A stretch of DNA of 64,000 nucleotides from Colwellia marinimaniae (GCF_002207865.1 NZ_BDQM01000001.1:248001-312000); one strand, 5' to 3'. Shown: positions 47,233 to 57,881, counted from the first letter of the stretch. The notes: generated from the letters alone by a model not told the origin. Translations and numbers: made by a program.

Positions 47233-47601
47233 TTAAGATAATATCTTATCTATCTCAGTCAGTGCAGATAAAGCTGACATCTTTAATGGTATTTGCCCTT
47301 TTTCAATATTGCAGTGAGCAGGGTTGATACGAATTAAATTTTTGGCATTGTTCGAGCAAGCAATACGCACCGAGGGAATTGCTGTGCCTGCCCCTAATTC
47401 AATCGCTGTTATTTTCATTCCACAATGTTCATCAAGCCAGGAGTGAAAGTTACTATTTTGCATTCTTGTTCGGGCGCTAACCCACCAATTATCGTTAAAC
47501 ATTAATATATTAGGTCTAGCGATACCACCACAGTTTGGACAATGCGGATAACTACCCTTAATTGAAAGGTCTTGCTCAGAACTCTTAAATGGTAAACCAG
47601 A
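47233..47601 (-). pseudogene. 5'-truncated Sir2-family protein (C-terminal half)
   Basis: The open frame reads upstream to a TGA at 47604-47602. It includes the zinc-type YPHCPNCGGIARPNILMFND segment, then WLDEHCGMKITAIELGAGTA, IPSVRIACSN and LIRINPAHCNI, matching the C-terminal half of Sir2-type NAD-dependent deacetylases. The NAD-binding N-terminal half, including the catalytic His region, is absent. An ATG at 47502 allows an 89-residue product, but this would lack the active site. Confidence 0.7.
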
Positions 47602-47920
47602 TCAACCTAAATCATGAATGAGAAATCGTCAAAGTTGAGAGTGCATAACATAGTGATCGCGACAACTAGTTTGACAAACACCATTACCGCGCGAGCGGTT
47701 TAGTTCTTGGTGGTAGAGGTGATCATAAACAGAATATCCCAACAGGTTTGAATTTTGGCACTAATAAGCTTTTAATGACCTAGTTTCATCATGGTATATA
47801 TATTATTTCATCTCAATAATAGTCAGTTATTCTAGAGTTAATTAGCTATTTATAGAATTATTTTCTATAAATAGCTAATGTTTTTATTTATGAACCGTTA
47901 ATGCTGAACAGGATCTTATT
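47602..47920. other. Intergenic region before the chemoreceptor gene, with a long hairpin
   Basis: No gene is visible in these 319 bases. A perfect 17-bp inverted repeat (47841-47857 and 47863-47879, loop TTATT; ATTAGCTATTTATAGAA on the left) lies about 40 bases before the chemoreceptor start. It could be an operator or a terminator of the incoming transcript, or part of the 5' untranslated leader. Confidence 0.4.
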
Positions 47921-49891
47921 ATGGTGAGCTCAGAGACTAAAGCTAAATCGAGTGCAAGCGTTGTTAAAGATTACCGACTAGAAAACGATAACTTACTGCT
48001 TGAAATTGAACGATTAACAAAAATAAATGATGAATTTAAGAGCCAGATAAACGCTATTAGTAAAGCACAAGCGGTTATCGAGTTTAATATGGATGGCACC
48101 ATTATTAGCGCCAATGACAATTTTCTTAACACCTTAGGTTACACCTTAGCCGAAGTGCAAGGAAAACATCACAGCATGTTTGTTGAGCCAGCCTTTAAAG
48201 CCAGTGATGAATACCGTGAGTTTTGGGAAAAGCTGAATCGCGGTGAATATGAAGCGAAGGAATATAAACGCTTAGGTAAAGGCGGTAAGGAAGTGTGGAT
48301 ACAAGCTTCTTACAACCCAATCTTAGACTTAAATGGCAAACCTTATAAAGTGGTCAAGTATGCCACTGATGTCACGGCACAAAAATTAGAAAGTGCCAAT
48401 ACCTCCGGTCAAATTGATGCTATCAGTAAAGCACAAGCGGTTATCGAGTTTAATATGGATGGCACCATTATTAGCGCCAATGACAATTTTCTTAACACCT
48501 TAGGTTACACCTTAGCCGAAGTGCAAGGAAAACATCACAGCATGTTTGTTGAGCCAGCCTTTAAAGCCAGTGATGAATACCGTGAGTTTTGGGAAAAGCT
48601 GAATCGCGGTGAATATGAAGCGAAGGAATATAAACGCTTAGGTAAAGGCGGTAAGGAAGTGTGGATACAAGCTTCTTACAATCCCATCTTAGACTTAAAT
48701 GGTAAACCTTATAAAGTGGTCAAGTATGCCACTGATGTCACGGCACAAGTCATGGCTTTGAATCAGATAGATGTATTAGTTCAAGGTGCGGTAAGAGGAC
48801 AATTGACAGATAGAATTAATACCGAAGGAGCGCAAGGATTTGTAGCTTCGTTAGGAAACAGTATTAACAATCTGATGGATGCAGTGGTTGAACCGATTAA
48901 TGATGCAATTAATGTCTCTCAAGCGCTCGCTGAGGGTGATCTTACTCAGGAAATGAGTAATGGATACGATGGTGAATTTCTCGAATTAGCCAACGCAATG
49001 AATACATCAATTAAAAATTTAAAAAACATGGTTGATGAAATTCGTTCTGCTTCGACGAATGTTTTTGATACTTCAAGAGAAATTGCTGAAGGCAATAATG
49101 AATTAAGTCATCGCACTGAATCTCAGGCATCTAGCCTAGAAGAAACAGCTGCTGCAATGGAAGAATTAACTAGTACCGTGGAGCAAAATGCTGAAAATGC
49201 GAGTCAAGCGAGCAATTTATCATCTTCGGTAATGAAAAAAGCCAGTGCCGGTGGCGAGGTAGTAAAAAATGCCGTCACAGCTATGAGTGATATTAATAAA
49301 TCAAGTAAAAAAATAGCGGATATTATCAGTGTTATAGATGTGATTGCTTTTCAGACCAATTTGCTAGCCTTAAATGCCGCGGTTGAAGCGGCACGAGCTG
49401 GTGAACAAGGTCGAGGTTTTGCAGTGGTCGCCGCTGAAGTCCGAAATTTAGCACAACGATCAGCAGGAGCTGCCAAAGAAATAAAAGGCTTAATTAATGA
49501 TAGTGTTGAAGCGGTGGGACAAGGTACTAAGTTAGTCGATGAAACAGGTCAAATTTTTACAGATTTAGTCAGTTCAATCGAAGAAGTTAGTAAAATGGTC
49601 ATTGATATCGATGGTGCATGTAAAGAGCAAGCCGCAGGTATTGGTGAGGTTAGTGCGGCGATAAGTCAAATGGATGATATGACACAGAAAAATGCTGCGT
49701 TGGTTGAAGAAGCCGCCACATCGAGTAAATCAATGGAAGAACAAGCACAAATATTATTAAACCAAGTCGCTTTTTTTGATAATGAGGAAGAAGTGAAATC
49801 GCCATCTAGAGGTCATTCATCACGTTCAATGCCCCTTTATCAAAGCAATATTAGGAGATCGGAGCGATATGAGCAACAGCAGTACAAGTAA
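47921..49891 (+). CDS. Soluble methyl-accepting chemotaxis protein with tandem duplicated PAS domains
   Basis: The 656-residue receptor has no transmembrane segment. After an N-terminal coiled coil (about 20-40) come two almost identical PAS domains (about 44-156 and 166-278; [40 protein letters not shown]) with PAC-like [10 protein letters not shown] ends. A HAMP-like linker and the MCP signalling hairpin follow (about 400-620; hairpin tip [40 protein letters not shown]). It should relay a redox, light or ligand signal to CheA/CheW. The PAS repeat period is 366 bases. Confidence 0.92.
   Translation: MVSSETKAKSSASVVKDYRLENDNLLLEIERLTKINDEFKSQINAISKAQAVIEFNMDGTIISANDNFLNTLGYTLAEVQGKHHSMFVEPAFKASDEYREFWEKLNRGEYEAKEYKRLGKGGKEVWIQASYNPILDLNGKPYKVVKYATDVTAQKLESANTSGQIDAISKAQAVIEFNMDGTIISANDNFLNTLGYTLAEVQGKHHSMFVEPAFKASDEYREFWEKLNRGEYEAKEYKRLGKGGKEVWIQASYNPILDLNGKPYKVVKYATDVTAQVMALNQIDVLVQGAVRGQLTDRINTEGAQGFVASLGNSINNLMDAVVEPINDAINVSQALAEGDLTQEMSNGYDGEFLELANAMNTSIKNLKNMVDEIRSASTNVFDTSREIAEGNNELSHRTESQASSLEETAAAMEELTSTVEQNAENASQASNLSSSVMKKASAGGEVVKNAVTAMSDINKSSKKIADIISVIDVIAFQTNLLALNAAVEAARAGEQGRGFAVVAAEVRNLAQRSAGAAKEIKGLINDSVEAVGQGTKLVDETGQIFTDLVSSIEEVSKMVIDIDGACKEQAAGIGEVSAAISQMDDMTQKNAALVEEAATSSKSMEEQAQILLNQVAFFDNEEEVKSPSRGHSSRSMPLYQSNIRRSERYEQQQYK
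48053..48754 (+). repeat. Intragenic PAS duplication, 366-base period
   Basis: Bases 48053-48388 are repeated at 48419-48754. Over the 336 bases I see only a few differences, mainly near the ends (ATTAG/ATCAG at the start; AACCCAATC/AATCCCATC and GGC/GGT near the 3' end). Confidence 0.95.
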
Positions 49892-50146
49892 ATAAAAAAT
49901 CGGCAACGCTTTAAATCAATATACCAGCGCGGGTTTTTATGTCGTCTGTGTTAGTCACTGCTCAAGTGGAATTCAGTAACTGAGCGTGGATTGAGCTTAT
50001 GTGTCAGCTAAAGTTAAAATGCTTATTCCTTGTTAATTTTTCATCTAGTGAAACTGGATTTCATTTAATTTATTTATTGAGCTGCTGATTATTGGTGTAC
50101 CATTGTTGTCTATATAAAATGGTAAAATGAAATAGAGAGCATTGTT

Positions 50147-50587
50147 ATGAAATTAGAAGTTTATCTTTCAGGTGAAATTCATACCGATTGGCGCGACAAA
50201 ATTATTCAAGCTTGCCAAGAGAGTGATTTAGATATCAGTTTTACTTCTGCGGTTACCCATCATGAAACCAGTGACGGTGCCGGTGATCACCTTGGCGCTG
50301 AAGAAAAGCAGTTTTGGCGAGATCATAAATCAGCTAAAGTGAATGCCATGAAAACGAAAACACTGATTGAGCGTTGTGATATTGCTGTTATTCGTTTTGG
50401 TGATAAGTATAAGCAGTGGAATGCTGCCTTTGATGCCGGTTATTGTGCAGCACTCAATAAGCCTTATATCACCTTACACAGTGAAGATATTATTCATCCG
50501 CTCAAAGAGGTTGATGCTTCGGCTCAAGCTTGGGCAAGCAGTGTTGAACAAGTGATAGCTACGTTAAAGTATATTAGTACTAAGTAG
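50147..50587 (+). CDS. ytoQ: YtoQ family protein
   Basis: The 146-residue product matches the YtoQ family, related to nucleoside 2-deoxyribosyltransferases. MKLEVYLSGEIHTDWRDKII, SAVTHHETSDGAG, ERCDIAVIRFGDKYKQW and NAAFDAGYCAALNKPYITLH are all present. Function is uncertain. A stem-loop (ATTAGCCACTAA/TTAGTGGCTAAT, 50597-50626) lies just after the stop. Confidence 0.85.
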   Translation: MKLEVYLSGEIHTDWRDKIIQACQESDLDISFTSAVTHHETSDGAGDHLGAEEKQFWRDHKSAKVNAMKTKTLIERCDIAVIRFGDKYKQWNAAFDAGYCAALNKPYITLHSEDIIHPLKEVDASAQAWASSVEQVIATLKYISTK

Positions 50588-50693
50588 TTAAACCGTATTA
50601 GCCACTAATTTCATTTAGTGGCTAATAAATAAGCGGTATATGTAGATGCTCCGGCTTTACTCTTTAGATAATTCTTCTATGCGTTACTTAATT

Positions 50694-50839
50694 TTACATG
50701 CCTATGTACATGGTTCAGGATCGTCATCCCCGTGGTGTCTTAATCGGGGATCCAGCTTCTAAAAGCAATGGTTCTTCGATCAGAGACTTCGAAGATGACG
50801 TTTACAACGACGTCCTGAGCTAACTACATAGCCATGTAA
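50694..50839. mobile_element. MITE-like element, copy 2 (146 bp)
   Basis: Same length and almost the same sequence as the element at 31114. The left end reads TTACATGCCTATGTACATGG and the right end TAACTACATAGCCATGTAA. The few differences include TGCC for TGTC at the left end and GTGTCT for GTCTCT inside. It ends 32 bases before the start of the urea transporter. Confidence 0.8.
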
Positions 50840-50871
50840 TTTTAAGTAACGTATTACACAAAATAATTTTC

Positions 50872-51813
50872 ATGACACTCCCTTTTAAACAATTTTATAA
50901 AAGTTTTCTACGTAGCTTTGGCCAAGTTATGTTGCAAGGTAACGCTATCACTGGTTTGTTATTCTTGCTCGGTATTGGTTTAAGTTCGCCTACTATGCTG
51001 CTTGGCAGCATTCTGGCAACAATATCAGGCTTAGCGGTCGCTAAATTATGCCGCTTTGATTTAACCACGATGGAAAACGGTTTGTATGGTTTTAATGCGG
51101 TACTGGTTGGTGTTGCTGTTTTTTACTTTTTACCTGTTAGTTTGACCTCGCTGCTTATTGTTATTTTTGGCGGTGCTTTCTCTACGGCGTTAACGCATTT
51201 TATGCTGGTTAGGCTGACAAGTGTTCCTGCTTTTACTACGCCATTTATTCTGTCAACGTGGGGGTTATTGTTATTTATTGATTATGCTAAATTGAGCACT
51301 GTACCTAGCACTGTATCTAGCACTGTACTTAGCAGTGACTTAGCTGGGTATAGTTTTTCTGGTCTGAATAGCGCTACGCTGGTCGACTATTTTCAAGCAA
51401 GTATGCGCGGTATTAGTCAGGTGATGTTGCAAGACTATTGGCTCACCGGTGTGTTTTTTCTCTGTGCCATATTTATTCACTGTCGAACAGCAGCACTTTG
51501 GGCATTTATTGGCTCAACAGTGGGTCTGCTGTTAGCCACAGGCTTTAATTTTCCCCATGAGAAAGTCATGATGGGACTTTATGGCTTTAATAGTTGCTTA
51601 GTAGCTATCGCGCTGGTCGGTCGCTATGAAAATAAGCCATGGCTTATCATGTTGGCTATTTTACTTGCGGTGGTATTTACTAGGGCGTTTGAATGGCTAA
51701 GCATACCGGCATTAACTGCTCCTTTTGTTATCTCAACTTTACTTATTATTGCTTTAGTTAACATACACAGAAGTTATGCTGATAAAAGAAAAGCTCAGCA
51801 TAACTTACAGTAA
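50872..51813 (+). CDS. Urea transporter (UT family)
   Basis: The 313-residue multipass protein has the internal two-fold repeat of UT channels. Each half carries an LYGFN motif (ENGLYGFNAVLVGVAV about 75-90; MMGLYGFNSCLVAIAL about 235-250) and a PAF/TAPF motif (VPAFTTPFILSTW; ALTAPFVIST). It should move urea across the inner membrane. Urease genes are not in the window. The MITE-like element ends 32 bases upstream, and no strong ribosome-binding site precedes the ATG. Confidence 0.85.
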   Translation: MTLPFKQFYKSFLRSFGQVMLQGNAITGLLFLLGIGLSSPTMLLGSILATISGLAVAKLCRFDLTTMENGLYGFNAVLVGVAVFYFLPVSLTSLLIVIFGGAFSTALTHFMLVRLTSVPAFTTPFILSTWGLLLFIDYAKLSTVPSTVSSTVLSSDLAGYSFSGLNSATLVDYFQASMRGISQVMLQDYWLTGVFFLCAIFIHCRTAALWAFIGSTVGLLLATGFNFPHEKVMMGLYGFNSCLVAIALVGRYENKPWLIMLAILLAVVFTRAFEWLSIPALTAPFVISTLLIIALVNIHRSYADKRKAQHNLQ

Positions 51814-52003
51814 ACCTTAGCTTAGGTAACTATTTTAACGGTAACTAAATCGCTTTAAGGTCAATCACCCTACCTCGCTAGAGCTTTTTATCTCATTAGC
51901 GATGAATAGAGCAAAAATCGACATAAAACCGGCATAAGCACTCTTCAAAATGACTTTTTGATTGAGTATGGTGTAGCCATGTTTTATTAACAGTTTCAAA
52001 GCC

Positions 52004-53956
52004 ATGATATTTATCCGCAGTATTTACCTCGTTATAAAAGTATTTTTTTCGCGGCTAATGTTTTTACCCTGTGCCATGATATTTATACCAGCCAATGCTA
52101 ATGAAATTGGCGTTTATTATCTTATTTCTGCCGAGAATAACAACGGTCAAGGCGCTAGTGCCACAGATGCTCAATTAGCAAGTGGTATTGAGCAACTCAA
52201 CCATGATTATGCCTCATTAGATATCAGTTTTTTCTTACTCGATAAAATCTATTTAACCAATGATGATGTAACCGGTATACATGCGGGTAAATGGGATACT
52301 GATAATGAAGAGCAAGTTCGACCTTTTATCCGATATGGCGCTTTAAATGTTGTCGTGGCAGATCTTGATGGTAAAAATGGTCATGCTTATTGGAATTACG
52401 AAGCGACTGACTTGATTGAAGTTGAACCCGAAGATTTAGCGACGTCGACCATCTCCCATGAATTTGCTCATAATTTGGGGCTGCTGCACACTTATCAAAG
52501 TATTGATGACGGTCCAATAACATTACTTGAAGGCGTTGATGGCTGGCAGTATGGCGATAAAGTTATTGATACTGCGGTAGATCCAGGCGAACGAGGTTAT
52601 TATAATGATTGTCTATACTCAGCCAGTGCTGTCGACGAGGCGGGTAATGCCTATCACCCGGATGGCTTTAATATCATGGGTAAGGGACAAAACACCTGTC
52701 GTAACCGTTTTAGTGAGGGGCAAATTAAACGGATGAAAAGAGTGTTACTCAGTGATAAATTCCATCTGCTTAATAGCTTTGATATGGCAGCAAACCCGAC
52801 TTGCAGTGAGCTAAGTATCCAAACTGGGAATAATTTACTGGAAGGTTTTAATTATAACGAAACACCGGTGAGTAATAGTTGGCGACAAGATAGCTATCTC
52901 GATGACTTTAACTGGAAGTATTATAATTACACCAGTACTTCAGCTACGGGTGCTAGCGCTCCTCAAGAAGGCCATACTTTTTTACATATTGACGCCTCTC
53001 ATGAATTGGTTTCAGCCAATGATAGTATCAACCTTATTAGTCCATGTTTCACTTTTGCAGCATCTTCAACTGCTGAGATGACATTTTATTATTCTATGTA
53101 TGGCGCTGATACGGGGTCATTAAAGGTACAGGTTAGCCAGGATAATGGCGGCAGTTGGCAGAATATTTGGCACAAGTCAGGTCAACAACACACCAGTGGT
53201 ACAAGTTGGTCATTAGCCACTATTTCACTTGCGCAATACACAGCTTCACCTTTTCAGTTACGATTTTCAGGGCAGGTTATAGGTGGTAGTAAAGGTGATA
53301 TTTCATTAGATAATGTCAGCGTTACCACATCTCAAGTGTCTACAGATGTGGAGCTTGACCGTCTAGTTGATGACATTAGCTTTGCTGATCAGTCTGCTGT
53401 TGAATTAGACGTGTTGGTATATTCCCAACGTTTTGTGATTTCAGGTATTAATACGGAGATCAACTTGAGTATAGAAAATGGTGAATATTCTGTTGATTGC
53501 CAAACCGACGTTTATGCAAGCCAACGACTAACAGTAAAGCATGGCGATACCTTATGTTTACGTCATAACAGTGCTAGTGGCTACCAAGAGCAAGTGACAA
53601 CTGTGCTCACCTTGGCTGAGCAAAAATTTTATTTTGTCAGTACTACTAGGTCAAGTACGCAAACTAATGCCGAGGCAGTGACAACCGTTGAGCCAGTAAC
53701 TACCATAGCTGCTACTAACACCTCGGAGCCAGTTACTAGCCCTGTGCCGATCATTACCGCAGATGCGACAACAGAGACTAGCGCTGCAGCAGATGTAATA
53801 GCATCTGACGCTGTTATTGCGGCAATACCTCAATCAGGGGCTGTTGACACTGTACAAGAGCCGAAAAGTAGTGCCGGTGCTATGATGTGCTTACTGTTAT
53901 TTGGCTTAGTGGTACGGCTAAATAGAAAAACTAAACCCGTACCGCTTTATCTCTAA
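52004..53956 (+). CDS. Secreted zinc metalloprotease with possible C-terminal membrane/sorting segment
   Basis: The 650-residue product begins with a signal peptide (about 1-33, ending near ANANEIG). The catalytic motif is HEFAHNLGLLH (about 152-162), the metzincin HExxHxxGxxH, followed by a Met-turn candidate FNIMGKGQNTC (about 222-232). A second module (about 260-440) holds a jelly-roll/MAM-like domain (YYSMYGADTGSLKVQVSQDN). A Thr/Ala-rich linker ends in a hydrophobic segment and basic tail (GAMMCLLLFGLVVRLNRK), which resembles a degenerate GlyGly-CTERM surface-sorting signal. Substrate unknown. Confidence 0.8.
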   Translation: MIFIRSIYLVIKVFFSRLMFLPCAMIFIPANANEIGVYYLISAENNNGQGASATDAQLASGIEQLNHDYASLDISFFLLDKIYLTNDDVTGIHAGKWDTDNEEQVRPFIRYGALNVVVADLDGKNGHAYWNYEATDLIEVEPEDLATSTISHEFAHNLGLLHTYQSIDDGPITLLEGVDGWQYGDKVIDTAVDPGERGYYNDCLYSASAVDEAGNAYHPDGFNIMGKGQNTCRNRFSEGQIKRMKRVLLSDKFHLLNSFDMAANPTCSELSIQTGNNLLEGFNYNETPVSNSWRQDSYLDDFNWKYYNYTSTSATGASAPQEGHTFLHIDASHELVSANDSINLISPCFTFAASSTAEMTFYYSMYGADTGSLKVQVSQDNGGSWQNIWHKSGQQHTSGTSWSLATISLAQYTASPFQLRFSGQVIGGSKGDISLDNVSVTTSQVSTDVELDRLVDDISFADQSAVELDVLVYSQRFVISGINTEINLSIENGEYSVDCQTDVYASQRLTVKHGDTLCLRHNSASGYQEQVTTVLTLAEQKFYFVSTTRSSTQTNAEAVTTVEPVTTIAATNTSEPVTSPVPIITADATTETSAAADVIASDAVIAAIPQSGAVDTVQEPKSSAGAMMCLLLFGLVVRLNRKTKPVPLYL

Positions 53957-54021
53957 GGACGCAGTGATTTTAACCAGTGAAATGACTGCGGCTAGAGCAA
54001 CATATATTAAGCAGAGCAGAG

Positions 54022-54894
54022 TTAAGTTACGTTAAGGTTTATCTGTATGTTATCAATTAAACGTGCTTTGCCACAATGTGCGGCCGCTAAGATAACTAGT
54101 TGAGTGTCATCTTCACTGGCTGGTTGTAATGTTTGTGCGTGGCAAATATGCAAGTAATCAGTATGCAAACCAGCATGGTTTATTGCCTTAGCTGCTTGTT
54201 TGGCCAAACCGATAAAATCGATGCTTTCTTGCTGAGCAAAACCTGCGGTAATTTGCTCGGCGAGCCATTGTAAATTTTTCTGTAGGGCCGGGGCAATTGC
54301 TTTTTCTTCGATGCTTAAATAACCATTACGAGAACTCAGGGCTAAGCCACTTTCTTCTCTGCTGGTAGCCACAGGTATTATGGTAATTGGCATCGACAAA
54401 TCTTCAACCATGGTTTGAATCACTTGTACTTGCTGGTAATCTTTTAAACCAAAACAAGCCACATCGGGCTGAACTAGGTTAAATAGTTTACAAACTACGG
54501 TGGCAACACCGCGAAAATGGCCAGGGCGGCTTTCGCCACAATACCCCTCAGAAACATTAGGCACTTCGACAAAGCTTTGTTTAGTAATGCCTTTGGGGTA
54601 AATAATGTCGGGTGTGGGCGTAAATAATAAATCGGTACCCGCCGCCGTTAATTTTTGCTGATCATCATGCATAGTACGTGGATAACTATCAATATCTTCA
54701 TTGATGCCGAACTGCATTGGGTTAACAAAAATGCTGGCAACAATTTTATCGGCGTGTTTATGCGCTTCTGCCACTAACGAAATATGACCCGCATGTAAGT
54801 TACCCATAGTAGGTACAAAGGCAATGGTTAAACCTTGCTGACGCCATGTTTTAACTTGCGCACGTAATTCACTTATTTTACTGACTGTTTTCAT
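54022..54894 (-). CDS. panC: Pantothenate synthetase PanC
   Basis: The 290-residue ligase joins pantoate and beta-alanine with ATP. It has the HxGH motif ([14 protein letters not shown], about 28-41), [21 protein letters not shown] and the KMSKS-like [10 protein letters not shown]. It lies downstream of panB in the leftward panB-panC pair, 80 bases apart. Confidence 0.95.
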   Translation of the reverse strand: MKTVSKISELRAQVKTWRQQGLTIAFVPTMGNLHAGHISLVAEAHKHADKIVASIFVNPMQFGINEDIDSYPRTMHDDQQKLTAAGTDLLFTPTPDIIYPKGITKQSFVEVPNVSEGYCGESRPGHFRGVATVVCKLFNLVQPDVACFGLKDYQQVQVIQTMVEDLSMPITIIPVATSREESGLALSSRNGYLSIEEKAIAPALQKNLQWLAEQITAGFAQQESIDFIGLAKQAAKAINHAGLHTDYLHICHAQTLQPASEDDTQLVILAAAHCGKARLIDNIQINLNVT

Positions 54895-54974
54895 AAATTT
54901 ATCTTAGCATTATTTCTTGTTAGTATTTTATTGATAACGTATTCAAGCCTTGGCTATCACGGTACTCGCAGGGA

Positions 54975-55769
54975 TTATTTAAAAATATGCTCATCAGCCG
55001 GGAAATTACCCTGACTCACTTCGCTAATATAAAGTTCAATGGCCTTTTTAATGTCCCCGGTGTCTTTTAAAAAGTTGCGCGAAAATTTAGGCATATAATT
55101 ACAGGCAATACCTAAGGCATCGTGCATCACTAAAATCTGGCCATCAGTGTCTTTACCTGCGCCTATGCCAATCGTTGGTATGGTAAGTACTTTAGTGATG
55201 GCTGCGCCTAAACTTGCTGGAATACATTCTAGTACCAGCAATTGCGCGCCTGCTGCTTGGAGTGACTTGGCATCGGCGATCATTTTTTGCGCTTTATCCT
55301 CATCTCGGCCCTGTACTTTAAAGCCACCAAAGATATTAACGGATTGTGGTGTTAAACCTAAATGAGCACAGACCGGAATTCCACGCTCGACCAGTGCTGC
55401 AATGGTGTCATTAAGCCAAGCACCACCTTCCATTTTAACCATGCTAGCACCTGCTTGCATTAACAATGCCGCATTGTTAAGCGCTTGTTCTTGTGTGGCA
55501 TAGCTCATAAAAGGCATATCGGCAATAATCAGAGTTTCTTCAACGCCACGTTTTACACAACGGGTATGATAGGCCATATCTTCAATGGAGACCGGTAGTG
55601 TGCTGTCTTCCCCTTGTAAGACCATACCGAGAGAATCACCAATGAGTATGGCATGTATGCCAGCTTGATCAAATAGTTTGGCAAAGCTGGCATCATAGGC
55701 GGTGATTGTCGATATTTTTTCGCCTTGTTGCTTCATGTTAAGCAAGCTTGCGGTGGTTATTTTAGCCAT
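54975..55769 (-). CDS. panB: 3-methyl-2-oxobutanoate hydroxymethyltransferase PanB
   Basis: The 264-residue enzyme makes ketopantoate from alpha-ketoisovalerate and methylene-THF. It shows [51 protein letters not shown] and [20 protein letters not shown], with the metal-binding Asp and the catalytic Glu region (LVLECIP). It is followed by panC. Confidence 0.95.
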   Translation of the reverse strand: MAKITTASLLNMKQQGEKISTITAYDASFAKLFDQAGIHAILIGDSLGMVLQGEDSTLPVSIEDMAYHTRCVKRGVEETLIIADMPFMSYATQEQALNNAALLMQAGASMVKMEGGAWLNDTIAALVERGIPVCAHLGLTPQSVNIFGGFKVQGRDEDKAQKMIADAKSLQAAGAQLLVLECIPASLGAAITKVLTIPTIGIGAGKDTDGQILVMHDALGIACNYMPKFSRNFLKDTGDIKKAIELYISEVSQGNFPADEHIFK

Positions 55770-55906
55770 GATGTTTCCGAATAGGTTAATGAGCTTATGT
55801 ATCAGTGTGCTATAAGCTGTTAGTGCTAATTATTATAGCGCTAAGGATTGTATTGCTAATATTTAAGATTTCAATATTTATTATTTAAATACTTATTATG
55901 GCAATA

Positions 55907-56395
55907 TTATAACTTTACTATGCCATTGCTGCTGATTTCATTGGCAAGTGAGCTAATTGAACGGCCATCGGGGAAATTTAAATTAGGCGCAATCTCTGCG
56001 AGTGGCCATAAAACAAATTCACGCACCTTCATACCGTAGTGAGGCACGGTTAAACGGGGACTTTCTATGGCTTCATTACCATATAATAATATATCACAAT
56101 CGAGAATTCGTGCGCCCCAGCGATTATCTTTTCGTACCCGACCAGCCGCATTTTCTATTGCTTGTAAGGCATCTAACAATTCAAGTGCAGATAAACAGGT
56201 TTCTAAAGAAATTACCGCGTTGATATAGTCATCTTGATCCTGAGGACCCATAGGTTTACTCAAATACAGCGACGATAATGCCATGACCTTAGTATTGGGC
56301 ATATCAGCTATTTCGTTAGCGGCATTACTTACCTGTAACCTTGGATTTGATAAGTTGCTGCCTAAACCAATATAAGCAATTGTTTTTTTTTGCAT
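55907..56395 (-). CDS. folK: HPPK, FolK (second of two)
   Basis: The 162-residue product has the HPPK signatures IAYIGLGSNLSNPRLQV, KPMGPQDQDDYINAVI, RVRKDNRWGARILDCDILLY and VPHYGMKVREFVLWPLAEIA. It follows pcnB by 13 bases, the usual pcnB-folK pair. The paralog next to folB is at 21900; they are clearly diverged from each other. Confidence 0.93.
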   Translation of the reverse strand: MQKKTIAYIGLGSNLSNPRLQVSNAANEIADMPNTKVMALSSLYLSKPMGPQDQDDYINAVISLETCLSALELLDALQAIENAAGRVRKDNRWGARILDCDILLYGNEAIESPRLTVPHYGMKVREFVLWPLAEIAPNLNFPDGRSISSLANEISSNGIVKL

Positions 56396-56408
56396 TAGCG
56401 GGTCAATA

Positions 56409-57881
56409 TCATTCAGTCGGTTTTGTACTGGGCTTACGACGTTTTCTTGGGCTTTTACGCTTAGTGCCTTGTGGCGGTTTTACGCCTTTGATCATTTGAA
56501 TGCGGGCATCATTTGACACTTCTTGAAAGTCTGTCCACCACTGTGCTAACTCAACAAGCTCAGCGGTCGCTTCGATTTGTGCGCGTAATAATAAGAAATC
56601 GTAACCAGCTCTAAATTTAGGGTGTTCAAATGTTTTAAAGGCTCGTTTACCTTCGCGGCGACTTAATTTTTCTTGCAAGATCCAAATATCTTTAATGACC
56701 GCTTGAAAACGTTTAGGGATGGCAATACTGCGTTGCTGCTCTGGCATTATTTCACTCAAGGCGGCAAAGAAAATATCTTGCGGGGGAAGTTGTGTGGTGA
56801 CTTTAATTTGCTGAATATGCTTTTGTAATGGGTACCAAAGCATGGCAGCGAATAAAAATGCTGGCGTTACTCGTTGCTCGTTATTGATACGGTTGTCGGT
56901 ATTCTCCATCGCCAATCGAATAAAGGCGAGTAACAAAGCTTGTTCTTCTGATTCCTGATTAAGTGCTTGCTCAACGGCCGGGAAGAAATAACCAAACAAG
57001 TTATAACTACGCAGCTGCTCAAAGTTAGCGACCGCTTTACCTGACATAAACATTTTTAAGAATTCTTCAAACAAACGGGCCGCTGGAATATTGGCCATTA
57101 ATGAAGACAGCTCTCTAATCGGCGCTTTAGTTGCATCACACATGGTCATATCAAGCTTGGTGGCGAAGCGGATCGCTCGCAACATACGGACAGGATCTTC
57201 ACGGTAACGTGTTTCAGGATCGCCAATTAAGCGGATAATTTTATCATTGACATCTTGTACGCCATTGGCAAAGTCATAGACTTTGAAATCTTTCGTGGAG
57301 TAATAAAGCGCATTAATAGTGAAATCTCTACGCTCGGCATCTTCTTCTATGCTGCCGTAGATATTGTCACGTAGTAACATACCATCTTCACTGCGTTTAG
57401 AGGTTTTGGTACAATTTTTTTCTTGTTCAGAAGCCGTGTCATGATGGCCTCTAAAGGTTGCTACTTCAATGATTTCGCGACCAAAGACAATATGAGCTAA
57501 ACGAAAACGTCGTCCAATTAAGCGACAATTCCTAAACAATTCTTTAATTTCATCCGGGGTTGCGTTAGTGGCTATATCAAAATCTTTCGGCTTTAAACCT
57601 AATAAGATGTCACGAACACCACCACCAACAAGATAAGCATCAAAACCACTGTTATTTAAGCGATATAATACTTTCAGTGCACTTTGACTAAGTAATTTAC
57701 GTGAAACGGGGTGCTGGTCTCGAGAGAAAACCAATGGATTATCAAAGGATGCAGTGACAACATTTTTTTTGTTACTGGCACTTTTTTTTGCGTTCTTTTT
57801 AGGAAACGTTTTTTCGATAGCTTTACTCACTTTTCTGGAGAAAACTCTTTTACATAAATTTATAACGCTTTTGATAGTCAC
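56409..57881 (-). CDS. pcnB: Poly(A) polymerase I PcnB
   Basis: The 490-residue enzyme adds 3' poly(A) tails that promote RNA decay. Start is GTG at 57881. The nucleotidyltransferase core has LVGGGVRDILLGLKPKDFDI (about 82-101) and RRDFTINALYY; FRNCRLIGRRFRLAHIVFG and DPVRMLRAIRFATKL follow. The C-terminal tail is basic (KRKSPRKRRKPSTK). Its N-terminus (INLCKRVFSRK) resembles that of E. coli PcnB, supporting the GTG start. Confidence 0.94.
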   Translation of the reverse strand: MTIKSVINLCKRVFSRKVSKAIEKTFPKKNAKKSASNKKNVVTASFDNPLVFSRDQHPVSRKLLSQSALKVLYRLNNSGFDAYLVGGGVRDILLGLKPKDFDIATNATPDEIKELFRNCRLIGRRFRLAHIVFGREIIEVATFRGHHDTASEQEKNCTKTSKRSEDGMLLRDNIYGSIEEDAERRDFTINALYYSTKDFKVYDFANGVQDVNDKIIRLIGDPETRYREDPVRMLRAIRFATKLDMTMCDATKAPIRELSSLMANIPAARLFEEFLKMFMSGKAVANFEQLRSYNLFGYFFPAVEQALNQESEEQALLLAFIRLAMENTDNRINNEQRVTPAFLFAAMLWYPLQKHIQQIKVTTQLPPQDIFFAALSEIMPEQQRSIAIPKRFQAVIKDIWILQEKLSRREGKRAFKTFEHPKFRAGYDFLLLRAQIEATAELVELAQWWTDFQEVSNDARIQMIKGVKPPQGTKRKSPRKRRKPSTKPTE

